This document shows, one piece after another, positions 26,357-35,261 of a stretch of DNA of 64,000 nt; the first letter of the stretch is position 1, and the number at the start of each line of letters is the position of its first letter. The position numbers and the translations under genes were made by a program. A model generated the notes under the pieces. That model saw nothing but the letters and a program-made list of their open reading frames with translations, made no database searches and was not told where the DNA came from. Source of the stretch: Salinarimonas sp. (GTDB taxonomy: Bacteria; Pseudomonadota; Alphaproteobacteria; Rhizobiales; Beijerinckiaceae); assembly GCA_020832565.1 (NCBI GenBank), contig JAFIEI010000013.1, forward strand, positions 1 to 64,000, given 5' to 3'.

Positions 26357-26599
26357 TCAGCCTTCGGCGCCGTTGCCTCCCGTTCCGGTGTCGCTTGCGT
26401 CAGCCTTGCCCATATCGGCCTTCGCGAGCGCAATCGCTTCGGCGATGACGGCCTCGTCGGCGAGCTGGTTGGCCAGGATCAGGACGAGGCGCGTGTTCAG
26501 CACGGCGCTTTCCTCGTCGGTGAGGCCGCGATGCGCGTCGATCAGCATCCGGTAGATGCGATCGGGATCCTCCATGCGGTTGTTGGTATCGAGCGGCAT
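26357..26599 (-). CDS. DUF2783 domain protein
   Basis: An 80-residue acidic cytoplasmic protein matching the DUF2783 family: EDPDRIYRMLIDAHRGLTDEESAVLNTRLVLILANQLAD with an Ala/Gly-rich C-terminal tail. The function is unknown. In many bacteria these small proteins neighbour FAD-dependent monooxygenases; here the nearest enzyme is the convergent SDR, 10 bp away. The start at 26599 begins MPLDTN; a longer frame to 26638 exists. Confidence 0.75.
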   Translation of the reverse strand: MPLDTNNRMEDPDRIYRMLIDAHRGLTDEESAVLNTRLVLILANQLADEAVIAEAIALAKADMGKADASDTGTGGNGAEG

Positions 26600-26935
26600 C
26601 GGGGCGTTCCTCCGGCTTCTTCTGTCGCAGCCCGTCACAGCAGATGATGGGCGCAGATTTTGCGCGCCGCTGCAATCCCGCCCAGAGCGGTGGTGGTGGA
26701 AATCGGAACTGAAAAGTTGTGCCGATAGGGCGGGTCGGCCTTTTCACGTATTGTGCCGGGACGCGAAACAGTGCATAGTCCGCAAATCGATCTTGGGCCG
26801 GACGACTGGGCCGCTTGCTCGCACATGATGCGAGCCAATGCGCAGACTATCTCTCCTGAATTCGACTTCATGAATCGTGCTCTGCTGCGCGCGGGCTCGG
26901 TTTTCTACGACTATGCACTATCTAGGAACAACGCT
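26600..26935 (+). promoter_or_regulatory. Long leader region of the single-domain cold-shock gene
   Basis: About 335 bp upstream of csp on the plus strand. Cold-shock mRNAs often carry long structured 5' leaders that act as thermosensors, and this stretch is a plausible one. A frame open from 26753 through csp is not supported as protein. Promoter elements were not identified with confidence. Confidence 0.35.
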
Positions 26936-27145
26936 ATGAACACCGGTACCGTCAAGTGGTTCAACGATCAAAAGGGCTACGGCTTCATTCAGCCGGATGA
27001 AGGCGGCAAGGACGTCTTCGTTCACGTTTCGGCTGTCGAACGCTCCGGCATGCGCGGTCTCGCGGAAGGCCAGAAGGTCACCTACGAGATTCAGGACGAT
27101 CGCCGCACCGGCAAGTCCTCCGCAGTCAATCTCCAGGCTGCCTGA
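26936..27145 (+). CDS. cspA: Cold-shock protein, CspA family
   Basis: A 69-residue single-domain cold-shock protein that binds single-stranded RNA and melts secondary structure. The full family pattern is present: [20 protein letters not shown] (RNP1 as KGYGFIQ) followed by DVFVHVSAV (RNP2). The start has AGGA about 10 nt upstream. It lies 102 bp upstream of a translation initiation factor IF-1 gene, separated from it by a hairpin. Confidence 0.96.
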   Translation: MNTGTVKWFNDQKGYGFIQPDEGGKDVFVHVSAVERSGMRGLAEGQKVTYEIQDDRRTGKSSAVNLQAA

Positions 27146-27195
27146 CCGTCGATCCACTTGCATGAAGGCGTTGCTCGTCTTCGCAAACGGATGTA

Positions 27196-27223
27196 AGCCG
27201 TCGCTCCATGAGCGGCGGCTTTT
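27196..27223 (+). terminator. Hairpin with T-run between csp and infA
   Basis: A near-perfect 11-bp stem (27196-27206 with 27210-27220, one mismatch), a 3-nt loop and a following TTT (27221-27223). It lies between the csp stop and the infA start and may terminate the csp transcript, or only attenuate it so that csp and infA are expressed at different levels. Confidence 0.65.
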
Positions 27224-27247
27224 GCCGCAAATGGCCAGGAGTTATGG

Positions 27248-27526
27248 ATGTCGAAAGAAGAGTTGATCACGTTCGAGGGTGTCGTCACCGAGGTTCTCCC
27301 GGATGCCAAGTTCCGCGTCGAGCTCGAAAACGGCCACGAGGTGATCGCTTACACGGCGGGCAAGATGCGCAAGTTCCGCATCAAGACCATCGCCGGTGAC
27401 CGCGTGACCGTCGAGATGTCGCCTTACGACCTCGACAAGGGACGCCTCGTTTTCCGCCACAAGGACGATCGCGGCTTTTCGGGCCCGCGCCCGCCTGCCC
27501 GTGGCGGCGGCAACCGGCGGCGCTGA
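27248..27526 (+). CDS. infA: Translation initiation factor IF-1 with C-terminal extension
   Basis: IF-1 is an S1-type OB-fold protein that occupies the 30S A site during initiation. Residues 4-72 match the family closely ([58 protein letters not shown]). The product is 92 residues rather than the usual 72, with an Arg/Gly/Pro-rich tail ([14 protein letters not shown]). Tailed IF-1 proteins beside a cold-shock gene are seen in Hyphomicrobiales. A second canonical infA may exist elsewhere in the genome. AGGAG lies 6 nt before the start. Confidence 0.93.
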   Translation: MSKEELITFEGVVTEVLPDAKFRVELENGHEVIAYTAGKMRKFRIKTIAGDRVTVEMSPYDLDKGRLVFRHKDDRGFSGPRPPARGGGNRRR

Positions 27527-27568
27527 GCCGTCACGCGCGATCACGGACCTGCGCGTCGCGCGTCCGGG

Positions 27569-27628
27569 ATCCGGCCTGTCTGCCAGCGTGACGGGCCGAG
27601 CATGATCCGGCCTAGCGTGATCCGGCCT
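27569..27628. repeat. Three direct copies of GATCCGGCCT
   Basis: The 10-mer GATCCGGCCT occurs at 27569-27578, 27604-27613 and 27619-27628 in the gap before the threonine deaminase gene. The copies are 35 and 15 bp apart. They may be a small decayed repeat or regulator sites; nothing else supports either view. Confidence 0.4.
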
Positions 27629-27710
27629 GCCCGCTGACGATCCGCTGCCTGTTGCGCGGCGAAGCGCCTGCTGCAATTGTCCTCCTCCCGATTCGATCAG
27701 GACGACGATC

Positions 27711-28964
27711 ATGGCACGCAGCGGCGAAAGACATGCGATCTCGCTCGATGATATCCGCGCAGCCGCGCGTGTCATCGAGGGGCATGTGATCACCAGCCCG
27801 ATGATCCACTCACCGCGCCTGTCGCAGCTGACCGGGGCGACGGTCCAGCTCAAGCTCGAGAACATGCAGGCGACCGGCGCCTTCAAGGAGCGCGGCGCCG
27901 TCAACCGGCTCGCGGCGCTCGACGCCGATGCACGTGCCGCCGGCGTCATCGCCATGTCGGCCGGCAACCACGCCCAGGCCGTGGCCTATCATGCGCACCG
28001 CCTCGGAATTCCCGCCACCATCGTGATGCCGGAGGCGACCCCTCTGGTGAAGGTCGAGAACACCATCTCCCATGGTGCGCGCGTCGTGCTGCACGGCGAA
28101 ACCCTCGTCGAATCCGAAATGGAAGCGCAGGCGATCGCGGCGCGCGAGGGGCTGACCATGGTTCATCCCTTCGATGATCCGCTGGTCATGGCCGGGCAGG
28201 GAACGATAGCGCTGGAAATGCTCGCGCAATGGCCCGAGCTCGATACGCTGGTCGTCCCGATCGGCGGCGGCGGGTTGATCTCCGGCATGGCCGTCGCGGC
28301 ACGCGCGCTTGCGCCACATATCCGCATCATCGGTGTCGAGGCCGCGCTCTATCCCTCGTTTCACAATGCATTGACCGGCGAAGACCGCCCGATCGGCGGC
28401 GCGACGCTGGCGGAGGGGATCGCGGTCAAGCATCCCGGACGGCTCACCTTGCCGGTGGTGCGTGATCTCGTCGAGGAGATCGTGATCGTCGACGAGGACC
28501 GTATCGAGAGCGCGGTGAATGCCTGTGCGACCCTCCAGCGGACGATGGCCGAGGGAGCGGGTGCCGCCGGCATTGCGGCCATGCTCGCGCGTCCCGATCT
28601 GTTTGCCGGGCGCAATGTCGGGGTCGTGCTGTGCGGGGGGAATATCGATGCGCGCATCCTCGCATCGGTCATGGTCCGTGAACTCGAACGCGACGAGCGC
28701 ATTGTCGCCTTCAGGATCTACTCGCATGACCGACCCGGTCTGCTCGGGCGCGTTTCGACACGCCTTGGCGAACTGGGTGCGAATATTCTGGAAGTGTCGC
28801 ACGGACGGCTGTATCTCGACGTGCCGGCGAAGGGGGTCACGGTCGATCTGACGATCGAGACCCGTGATGCGGCGCATACGGCGCAGATTTTCGAGGCGCT
28901 TCGTGACGAGGGATACGAGCCGCGCCGGATCGATCCGCGCGGGCTGATGCAATCGGGTCCGTGA
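27711..28964 (+). CDS. ilvA: Threonine ammonia-lyase with ACT domain
   Basis: A PLP enzyme that deaminates threonine to 2-oxobutanoate, feeding isoleucine synthesis or threonine breakdown. The 417-residue protein shows the PLP lysine in ATGAFKERGA, the Asn-containing SAGNHAQAVAYHA, the phosphate-binding VPIGGGGLISG, and a C-terminal ACT domain (about residues 335-405, FRIYSHDRPGLLGRVSTRLGE). One ACT domain and this length match the shorter, catabolic or bifunctional type rather than the 514-residue biosynthetic E. coli IlvA. Serine may also be a substrate. An RDD membrane-protein gene follows after 16 bp. Confidence 0.93.
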   Translation: MARSGERHAISLDDIRAAARVIEGHVITSPMIHSPRLSQLTGATVQLKLENMQATGAFKERGAVNRLAALDADARAAGVIAMSAGNHAQAVAYHAHRLGIPATIVMPEATPLVKVENTISHGARVVLHGETLVESEMEAQAIAAREGLTMVHPFDDPLVMAGQGTIALEMLAQWPELDTLVVPIGGGGLISGMAVAARALAPHIRIIGVEAALYPSFHNALTGEDRPIGGATLAEGIAVKHPGRLTLPVVRDLVEEIVIVDEDRIESAVNACATLQRTMAEGAGAAGIAAMLARPDLFAGRNVGVVLCGGNIDARILASVMVRELERDERIVAFRIYSHDRPGLLGRVSTRLGELGANILEVSHGRLYLDVPAKGVTVDLTIETRDAAHTAQIFEALRDEGYEPRRIDPRGLMQSGP

Positions 28965-28980
28965 GAACGCAGGAGGCAGG

Positions 28981-29442
28981 ATGAATACGATACCACAGAC
29001 CGTTCCCGTGGCCGCGGGCGGCACGACGGGGGTGCTGGGACGGCGTTTCGTCGCCTTGCTGATTGATCTCGTGATCATCGCCGGCTTCGTCATGGCGCTC
29101 GGTTTTGCGATCACCATCCTCGGCTTCCTGACCTTCGGCCTGGGCTGGCTGCTCTTCGCCATCCTCGTGCCGGGTGCGGCCATCCTCTACACGGCGCTCA
29201 CCATGGGCGGGCCGAATGCGAGCACGATCGGCATGCGCCTGTGCGGGCTGCGTGTCGTCGACGCGTCGAGCGGGCAGGGAATCGACCCGTTGCGCGCGGC
29301 GGCCCACGCGCTGCTGTTCTACTTCGCGGTTTCCACCTTCCTGATCCTGCTCGTCGATGTCGTCATCGGCTTCCTGCGCGAGGATGCCCGTCTGGGACGC
29401 GACCTGATCGTCAACCTCGTCGTCCTGCGTGCCCGGATCTGA
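28981..29442 (+). CDS. RDD family membrane protein
   Basis: A 153-residue inner-membrane protein of the RDD family (function unclear; some members may transport or act on membrane lipids). The Arg-Asp pair that names the family appears as GRRFVALLIDLVIIAGFV near residue 20. Three hydrophobic segments span about residues 26-48, 50-72 and 108-128. The central motif STIGMRLCGLRVVDASSGQ is typical. It is likely in one transcript with ilvA, 16 bp upstream. Confidence 0.88.
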   Translation: MNTIPQTVPVAAGGTTGVLGRRFVALLIDLVIIAGFVMALGFAITILGFLTFGLGWLLFAILVPGAAILYTALTMGGPNASTIGMRLCGLRVVDASSGQGIDPLRAAAHALLFYFAVSTFLILLVDVVIGFLREDARLGRDLIVNLVVLRARI

Positions 29443-29579
29443 CGGTCGAGGCGCGCGACGGCGAAAACGTAATCTTCGAAAAAACGGCCAGGCCCTGACA
29501 AAAACACCCGTTGTCGAATACCGATCCGGTGTTATCTTTCTCCAGGGGCAGGAAACATCGTGAGCGGAGCCGCAACGGC

Positions 29580-30329
29580 GTGACCAGACATTCGCGCGAC
29601 ACACCGCAGTTCTTCCTGACTGCGCCGACTCCGTGCCCCTATCTCGACGGGCTGGAGGAGCGCAAGGTCTTCACGCATCTCGTGGGGCGCCGCGCGGGGG
29701 AGCTCAACGATATCCTCACCCATGGCGGGTTTCGCCGCTCGCAGACGATCGCCTATCGCCCGGCTTGCGAAAATTGCCGTGCCTGCGTGTCCGTGCGGGT
29801 GCCGGTTGCCGATTTCCAGCCCTCCTCCAATATGCGCAGGCTCGCGCGATTGAACGACGATCTGATCGGCGAGGCGCGTCCCAACCACGCCAGTTCCGAG
29901 CAATACGCCCTGTTTCGCCGCTACCTCGAGGCGCGGCATGCCAATGGCGGCATGATGGACATGTCGATGCTCGACTATGCGATGATGATCGAGGACAGCC
30001 ATATCGAGTCGATGGTCGTCGAGTATCGGCGCCGGGGCCCCGATTCACGCATCAACGGACGCGGCGAGGGTTCGCTGCTTGCTCTGTGCCTGACCGATGT
30101 CCTCGCGGACGGGTTGTCGATGGTCTATTCCTTCTTCGATCCCGACGTCCCGCGTCGCAGCCTCGGCACCTACCTGATCCTCGAGCACATTCAGCGTGCG
30201 GCGCGGATGGGGCTCGACTACGTCTATCTCGGCTATTGGGTCCAGGGTTCTCCGAAAATGGCCTACAAGGAGCGCTTCATGCCGCAGGAGCGGCTCGGCG
30301 GTCGCGGCTGGGAGCGTGTCGAGCGCTGA
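29580..30329 (+). CDS. bpt: Aspartate/glutamate leucyl- or arginyl-transferase (N-degron pathway)
   Basis: This cytoplasmic enzyme moves an amino acid from aminoacyl-tRNA to N-terminal Asp or Glu, marking proteins for ClpAP degradation. The family covers bacterial Bpt (leucyl) and eukaryotic-type Ate1 (arginyl) enzymes. The 249-residue product starts at a GTG at 29580 with GGAG 10 nt upstream. It has [17 protein letters not shown], the Cys-rich [15 protein letters not shown], and the C-terminal [11 protein letters not shown] ... [18 protein letters not shown]. The length equals the usual Bpt size, which argues against an upstream TTG start. The donor (Leu versus Arg) is inferred from bacterial relatives. 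Confidence 0.9.
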   Translation: MTRHSRDTPQFFLTAPTPCPYLDGLEERKVFTHLVGRRAGELNDILTHGGFRRSQTIAYRPACENCRACVSVRVPVADFQPSSNMRRLARLNDDLIGEARPNHASSEQYALFRRYLEARHANGGMMDMSMLDYAMMIEDSHIESMVVEYRRRGPDSRINGRGEGSLLALCLTDVLADGLSMVYSFFDPDVPRRSLGTYLILEHIQRAARMGLDYVYLGYWVQGSPKMAYKERFMPQERLGGRGWERVER

Positions 30330-30554
30330 AAGGCGCAACACGGGATGGGCCTGAACTGCCATTGACCCCGGGAAGCTGCCAATCTTCTTATATGATAAAC
30401 AACGATCTTTGCCCCGCGCGTGATCGCAAGGGCCATCAGATCGCCGGACGACACCTTCCGGCGGATGATGTTACGCTGCACAGCAACACCTCGGGGCGCC
30501 TTTGCCGTTCCTGCTTGGACAGGCAGGCTCTAACCATCGGGAAGTAATTCGTTC

Positions 30555-31667
30555 ATGAGCGAAGACAAACGTCGTATCCAGCGCCCGGCGCGCGATCCTT
30601 ACTTGTTTCGACCGATCAGCTTCCGCTCAGTGGAATCGCGAAACCGCATCATGATGTCGCCGATGTGCCAGTATTCGGCGCAGGACGGGCTGCCCAATGA
30701 CTGGCATTTCGGCCATATCGCTGCCCGCGCCGCAGGCGGTGTCGGCATCCTGTGCATCGAGGCGACGCATGTCTCCGATATCGGGCGGATCACGCCGAAT
30801 TGCCTTGGTATCTGGAACGACACGCAGCGCGATGCCCTGGCGCGGATCGCGCGACATGTCGAGGCACTCGGCGCGGTCCCGATGATCCAGCTCGCCCATG
30901 CCGGGCGCAAGGCATCGGTCAGCCAGCCCTGGCAGGGCACGAAACCGATCCCTGCAGCAGAAGGGGGCTGGGAGACGATCGGTCCTTCGCCCTTGCCGCA
31001 AACACCTGATGCGCCGCCGCCGCGTGAGATGAGCCAGGCGGATATCGATGCCGTCGTCGAACAGTTTCGCGATGCGACGCGCCGCTCGCGGGAAGCGGGG
31101 TTCCGGATCGTCGAGGTGCATGCGGCCCACGGATATTTGATCCATTCGTTCCTGTCGCCGTTGAGCAACAGGCGTACCGACGCGTATGGCGGGTCGCTGG
31201 AGAACCGGGCGCGGTTGCTCAACCAGGTGATCGATGCGGTGCGCAGCGAATGGCCGGCGGAGCTTCCGCTCTTCGTGCGCATTTCCGCCACCGACTGGGT
31301 CGAGGGCGGGCTCGACCTTGCGGCCTCGATCGCATTGTCGCGGATTCTGGCGCGCCGCGGTGATGTCGATCTGATCGACTGCTCGACGGGCGGCGTCGAC
31401 CACCGGCAGGCGATTAGACCCTATCCCGGTTATCAGGTACCATTTGCAGAGGCGATCCGCCGCGAGGTCGGAATCGCGACGGGAGCGGTCGGCCTGATCT
31501 CCGCACCGGAACAGGCCGAAGAGATCCTCGCCGGCGGGCGGGCCGATCTGGTCATTCTGGGGCGCGTCCTGTTGAATGATCCACATTGGGCGCTGCATGC
31601 GGCGAATCGTTTGCGCGCGGAGCACGTCGTCTGGCCGGTGCAATACGAGCGCTCCAACATATTCTGA
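30555..31667 (+). CDS. NADH:flavin oxidoreductase, YqjM-like old yellow enzyme
   Basis: A 370-residue TIM-barrel FMN enzyme that reduces activated C=C bonds of enals, enones or other electrophiles. The YqjM-class signatures are clear: MSPMCQYSAQDG with the redox-sensitive Cys, IQLAHAGRKAS with the substrate-binding His pair context, and VHAAHGYLIHSFLSPLSNRRTDAYGGSLENRAR. The C-terminus ends RSNIF. About 225 bp of non-coding sequence precede it. It is followed, 78 bp on, by a LysR regulator on the same strand; whether that regulator controls it is unknown. Confidence 0.93.
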   Translation: MSEDKRRIQRPARDPYLFRPISFRSVESRNRIMMSPMCQYSAQDGLPNDWHFGHIAARAAGGVGILCIEATHVSDIGRITPNCLGIWNDTQRDALARIARHVEALGAVPMIQLAHAGRKASVSQPWQGTKPIPAAEGGWETIGPSPLPQTPDAPPPREMSQADIDAVVEQFRDATRRSREAGFRIVEVHAAHGYLIHSFLSPLSNRRTDAYGGSLENRARLLNQVIDAVRSEWPAELPLFVRISATDWVEGGLDLAASIALSRILARRGDVDLIDCSTGGVDHRQAIRPYPGYQVPFAEAIRREVGIATGAVGLISAPEQAEEILAGGRADLVILGRVLLNDPHWALHAANRLRAEHVVWPVQYERSNIF

Positions 31668-31745
31668 ACCGACGATCACGCCCAGCCCGAAACCGGTGCA
31701 TGATCCGTTGGCGGTGGCCGCGTAGTCGGCGGAAAGTGAAGCGTG

Positions 31746-32642
31746 ATGTTTGATATCCGCGATGCCGAGATCGTACGCGAGATCGTACGCTGGGGCGGTT
31801 TCCGTGCCGCTGCGCAGAAACTCAATCTCACCCAGTCGGCAATATCGGCGCGTGTCTCGAGCCTCGAAGGGCGTCTCGGCGTCACGATCTTCGATCGCCG
31901 CCGACGCGGCGCGCAGCTAACTCCACAGGGGCGGGCCTTCCTCGAACAGGGCGAGCGGCTCGTGGCGATGCGCAACCAGATCGCCGCAGCACTCGGTCCG
32001 CAGGGCGGGTTCGCGGGCACGATCCGGATTGGGGTGGCCGAGACGATCGTGCATACCTGGCTCGCCGGCATGTTGACCCGGCTGGCCGAGAGCCTTCCCG
32101 AGATGCGCCTCGAACTTTCGGTCGACACCTCGCCCATCCTGGCGCGCAAGCTGCTCGACAACGCCCTCGACATCGCCGTGATGATGACGTCGCTGGTGCC
32201 GCCACTGGCCGTTCGCCGGCCGATCTATCGCTGTCCGCTGGCCTGGTACGCGGCGCGCGATTACGCGCTGGAAGCCGAGCCGCTGGATATCGAGGGGCTG
32301 TCGCGCTTCCCGATCATCACCTTCTCGCGCGGAACGCTGCCGCATGCCGAACTCGAGCATAAGCTGCCGATGACGCGCCTGCCGCCGCCCTTGCTGCATG
32401 CCTGCGCCTCCCTGTCGACCACGCTGCACCTGACCCGGGCGGGTCTGGGCATTGGTCTGCTCCCGGAGCCGATGGCCGCGCGCGACTTGTCCGAGGGCCT
32501 GTTGAAGCAGGTGAGCGTTGCGCCGAATGCGGCCATGTCGGACCTGACTTTCGACTTTGCCCACCTGCCCGAGCAGCCCGGCAGCGTGATGGAGGAGATC
32601 GGGGCTGCCGCACAGCATGCAGTCGCTGACATTGCTGAATGA
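31746..32642 (+). CDS. LysR-family transcriptional regulator
   Basis: A 298-residue LysR-type regulator. The N-terminal winged HTH (residues 1-62) reads RWGGFRAAAQKLNLTQSAISARVSSLEGRLG, and the effector-binding domain begins near residue 90 (AGTIRIGVAETIVHTWLAG). The ATG at 31746 is preferred over a GTG one codon upstream. It is immediately upstream of, and co-oriented with, the DUF1445 - TRAP - DUF2848 operon and is a natural candidate to control it; repeated GATCGAT sites lie between. Confidence 0.93.
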   Translation: MFDIRDAEIVREIVRWGGFRAAAQKLNLTQSAISARVSSLEGRLGVTIFDRRRRGAQLTPQGRAFLEQGERLVAMRNQIAAALGPQGGFAGTIRIGVAETIVHTWLAGMLTRLAESLPEMRLELSVDTSPILARKLLDNALDIAVMMTSLVPPLAVRRPIYRCPLAWYAARDYALEAEPLDIEGLSRFPIITFSRGTLPHAELEHKLPMTRLPPPLLHACASLSTTLHLTRAGLGIGLLPEPMAARDLSEGLLKQVSVAPNAAMSDLTFDFAHLPEQPGSVMEEIGAAAQHAVADIAE

Positions 32643-32653
32643 TCATATTTTTA

Positions 32654-32680
32654 GATCGATTTGATCGATATTTGATCGAT
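32654..32680. promoter_or_regulatory. Three GATCGAT repeats upstream of the DUF1445/TRAP operon
   Basis: The heptamer GATCGAT occurs at 32654-32660, 32663-32669 and 32674-32680, spaced 9 and 11 bp, so the copies lie on roughly one face of the helix. The last copy abuts TTGACA (32680-32685), a good -35 sequence, though no matching -10 is obvious. This is a plausible operator for the LysR-type or another regulator. Confidence 0.5.
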
Positions 32681-32773
32681 TGACACGAACGGATGACTTT
32701 GTGAAACTCGTCTTCATAATTCAAAATGCGGACGCGTTCTCGCAAAGACTTGGACGTGTATCAGCAGGGGAAC

Positions 32774-33577
32774 ATGATGACGACTATCGCATCGCCGGAG
32801 CAATTGCGCCGGCTGATCAGAGCGAAGTCTTTCGCGAATCCGACGACAGGGCAGGCCGGCGGTTACCTGCAGGGTAATCTTGTCGTTTTGCCGAAAGCAT
32901 ATGCCGATGATTTCCTCGGCTTCTGCGCAAACAACCCGAAGCCTTGTCCGCTTCTCGGTGTATCGCGTCCCGGCGAACGCGGGATTGCTGCGCTGGGTGA
33001 TGATCTCGATATTGCGACCGACGTGCCCTTCTACCGGGTCTTCGCGGGAAGCGGTCAGCGAAATCGGGTCGACGACTTGTCGGGCTATTGGCGCGATGAT
33101 CTCGTTTCCTTCGTCATCGGCTGTTCATTTTCGTTCGAGGAATCCTTGCAGCGCGCCCGCATCCCGGTTCGCCATATCGAGGCCGGACGCAACGTCCCCA
33201 TGTACGTGACGAATATCGAGACGCATGCCAGCGGGCCGTTCCACGGGCCCCTTGTGGTCTCAATGCGGGCCTTCTCGCCCGCCGATGCGATCCGCGCGAT
33301 CGTCCTCTCGGATCGCCAGCCGCTCGCCCATGGTGCGCCGGTGCATATCGGCGATCCGGCGCAGATCGGGATCAAGGATTTCGACAACCCGGAATTCGGC
33401 GACCCACCGGTCGTCGAGCCCGGCGACATACCTGTCTTCTGGGCCTGCGGCGTGACGCCACAAATGGCGATCCGCAACGCAGCGCCCGAGATCGCGATCA
33501 CGCACGAACCGGGCTACATGCTGGTCACGGACGTGCCGGCCGAGGGAGCATCCATCGGTCTCAACGCGGCTCGCTAA
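32774..33577 (+). CDS. DUF1445 putative hydro-lyase (D-glutamate cyclase family)
   Basis: A 267-residue cytoplasmic protein of the DUF1445 family. Visible signatures include AGGYLQGNLVVLPKAYADDFLGFC, DVPFYRVFAGSGQ, FVIGCSFSFEE and RNVPMYVTNIETHASGPFHGPLVVSMR. Relatives include mammalian D-glutamate cyclase, which forms 5-oxo-D-proline, and bacterial YcsI, encoded beside 5-oxoprolinase genes in Bacillus. No oxoprolinase gene is present here. It is 33 bp upstream of a TRAP receptor gene and probably acts on the imported compound. The start at 32774 (or the ATG one codon on) has GGGG upstream. Confidence 0.88.
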   Translation: MMTTIASPEQLRRLIRAKSFANPTTGQAGGYLQGNLVVLPKAYADDFLGFCANNPKPCPLLGVSRPGERGIAALGDDLDIATDVPFYRVFAGSGQRNRVDDLSGYWRDDLVSFVIGCSFSFEESLQRARIPVRHIEAGRNVPMYVTNIETHASGPFHGPLVVSMRAFSPADAIRAIVLSDRQPLAHGAPVHIGDPAQIGIKDFDNPEFGDPPVVEPGDIPVFWACGVTPQMAIRNAAPEIAITHEPGYMLVTDVPAEGASIGLNAAR

Positions 33578-33610
33578 GGGCCGTTTCCACAGGGGAAAAG
33601 GAGTTCAGTC

Positions 33611-34672
33611 ATGAACCGATCATTAAAAACGAGCCTTCTTGCCGGTTTCGCCGTATTCGCTTTCGGCGGCGCGGCCCACGCGAGCGACATCGACGAGGTC
33701 ACCTTGTCCGTCGTCGGTACCTGGAGCAACCTGCCGCTCTATCAGCAGTTCGAATCTCCGTTCTGGACCGAGACGCTGCCCGCGCTCTCGGATGGGCGCA
33801 TCTCCGTCGAGATGACGACCTTCAACCAGCTCGGCTCCAGCGGCGATGACGTCTTCCGCCTGCTCAGCGACGGCGTCTTCGATGTCGGCATGACGGTGGC
33901 CGACTACACCGTCTCCGACGCGCCCGAGCTAGAGGCGCTCGACGTTCCGCTTATCGCGATGGATGCCGATACCGCCAAGGCGACTGTCGATGCGGCGCGG
34001 GACTGGGTCGCGGATTCCATGCGCGAGCGCTTCGACTCGCATCTCCTTGCGATTGCGCCCTATCCTCCGCAGATCGTCTTCTGCCGTGATGAAGTCTCTT
34101 CGCTCGCCGACATGCAGGGCCTGCGTGTGCGTGGCTCGGGCCGCATGACGACGCAGTTCCTCGAAGCGCTTGGTGCCGAGGGCGTCAATATCGGTTTCGG
34201 TGAAGTCCCCGGCGCGCTCGAGCGCGGCGTCATCGATTGCGCCATTACCGGTGCGGGTTCAGGCTACAGCGCCGGCTGGTGGGAGAGCGCCACGCATCTC
34301 CTCGTCATCCCGCTGGGCGGCTGGGATCCGGTCGTGACCGCGATGAATCTGGAGCGCTGGGAGAGCCTCTCGGAAGCCACGCAGCAGCTCATCCAGGAAG
34401 CGGTGATCACCGAGTTCGAAGAGCCGGCCTGGGCTGATGCGCAGGGCGCCCTCGAGCGTGATCTCGCCTGCCTCACCGATGGCGAATGCGCCGCCGGCGA
34501 GAATGCTGGTATGATCCTGGTCGAGGCCACCGACGAGGATATGGCGACCGCCCTCGAAGCCCTCAACAGCCGCGTTCTGCCCGATTGGGCCGCCCGCGCC
34601 GGTGAGGAATGGGTGACGCGCTGGAACGAGACTGTCGGCCAGGTGGTCGATATCCAGATCTCCACGAACTGA
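33611..34672 (+). CDS. dctP: TRAP transporter substrate-binding protein (DctP)
   Basis: A 353-residue periplasmic receptor for a sodium-driven TRAP importer of organic acids. The signal peptide (residues 1-24, FAVFAFGGAAHASD) is Sec-type. The mature protein has the DctP landmarks DVGMTVADYTVSDAPELEALDVPL, DMQGLRVRGSGRMTTQFLEALGA and VPGALERGVIDCAITGAGSGYSAGWWESATHLLVIPLGGWDP. The conserved Arg of the ligand carboxylate clamp lies in GLRVRGSG. It is the first gene of a contiguous dctPQM set. Confidence 0.92.
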   Translation: MNRSLKTSLLAGFAVFAFGGAAHASDIDEVTLSVVGTWSNLPLYQQFESPFWTETLPALSDGRISVEMTTFNQLGSSGDDVFRLLSDGVFDVGMTVADYTVSDAPELEALDVPLIAMDADTAKATVDAARDWVADSMRERFDSHLLAIAPYPPQIVFCRDEVSSLADMQGLRVRGSGRMTTQFLEALGAEGVNIGFGEVPGALERGVIDCAITGAGSGYSAGWWESATHLLVIPLGGWDPVVTAMNLERWESLSEATQQLIQEAVITEFEEPAWADAQGALERDLACLTDGECAAGENAGMILVEATDEDMATALEALNSRVLPDWAARAGEEWVTRWNETVGQVVDIQISTN

Positions 34673-34685
34673 GCGGGAAACCGTC

Positions 34686-35261
34686 ATGAGCGAACGACGC
34701 GCGCAATCCTGGCCGGTACGGGTCTTCGGCCTCCTGAGCCGGGCAAACTATGCCATCGCCCTGATCTGCGGCGTCGTTCTGCTCGCGACGGTGATCTTCA
34801 TCCTGGTCGACATCGCCATGCGCCAGATTGTCGGGCGTGGGCTCGGCGGCTCGGATGAGATCTCCGGTTACGTCATCGCTGGCGTGGCCGCCTGGGGCTT
34901 CTCCTACGCCCTCGTCGAGCGGGCGCATGTTCGAATCGACGTTCTGACCGGGCGCCTTCCGCCCGCAGGCCGCGCCGTTTTCGATCTCGCCGCCGCGGCC
35001 ACGCTGATGGTCGTGGCGGCGCTGGTCACCTCCTATGGCTGGCGGGTTTTCGCGCGTTCATGGAACAGCAATTCGCGGGCCAATACGCCGCTCGAGACCC
35101 CGCTCTGGATTCCGCAATCGATCTGGCTCGCGGGCTGGGGATGGCTGACGCTCGTGGCGCTCGTGGTCACGATATGCCTTGCAGCACTGATGCTGATGCG
35201 GCGCTTCGAAAGCATTCACGCCATTGGTGGTGTCGGCTCCGAAATGGAGAATGAACAATGA
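34686..35261 (+). CDS. dctQ: TRAP transporter small permease (DctQ)
   Basis: A 191-residue inner-membrane protein with four hydrophobic helices at about residues 17-40, 56-75, 96-118 and 140-165. The pattern VDIAMRQIVGRGLGGSDEISGY and WGFSYALVERAHVRIDVLTGRLP is characteristic of DctQ. It lies 13 bp after dctP and its stop overlaps the dctM start by 4 bp. Confidence 0.92.
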   Translation: MSERRAQSWPVRVFGLLSRANYAIALICGVVLLATVIFILVDIAMRQIVGRGLGGSDEISGYVIAGVAAWGFSYALVERAHVRIDVLTGRLPPAGRAVFDLAAAATLMVVAALVTSYGWRVFARSWNSNSRANTPLETPLWIPQSIWLAGWGWLTLVALVVTICLAALMLMRRFESIHAIGGVGSEMENEQ

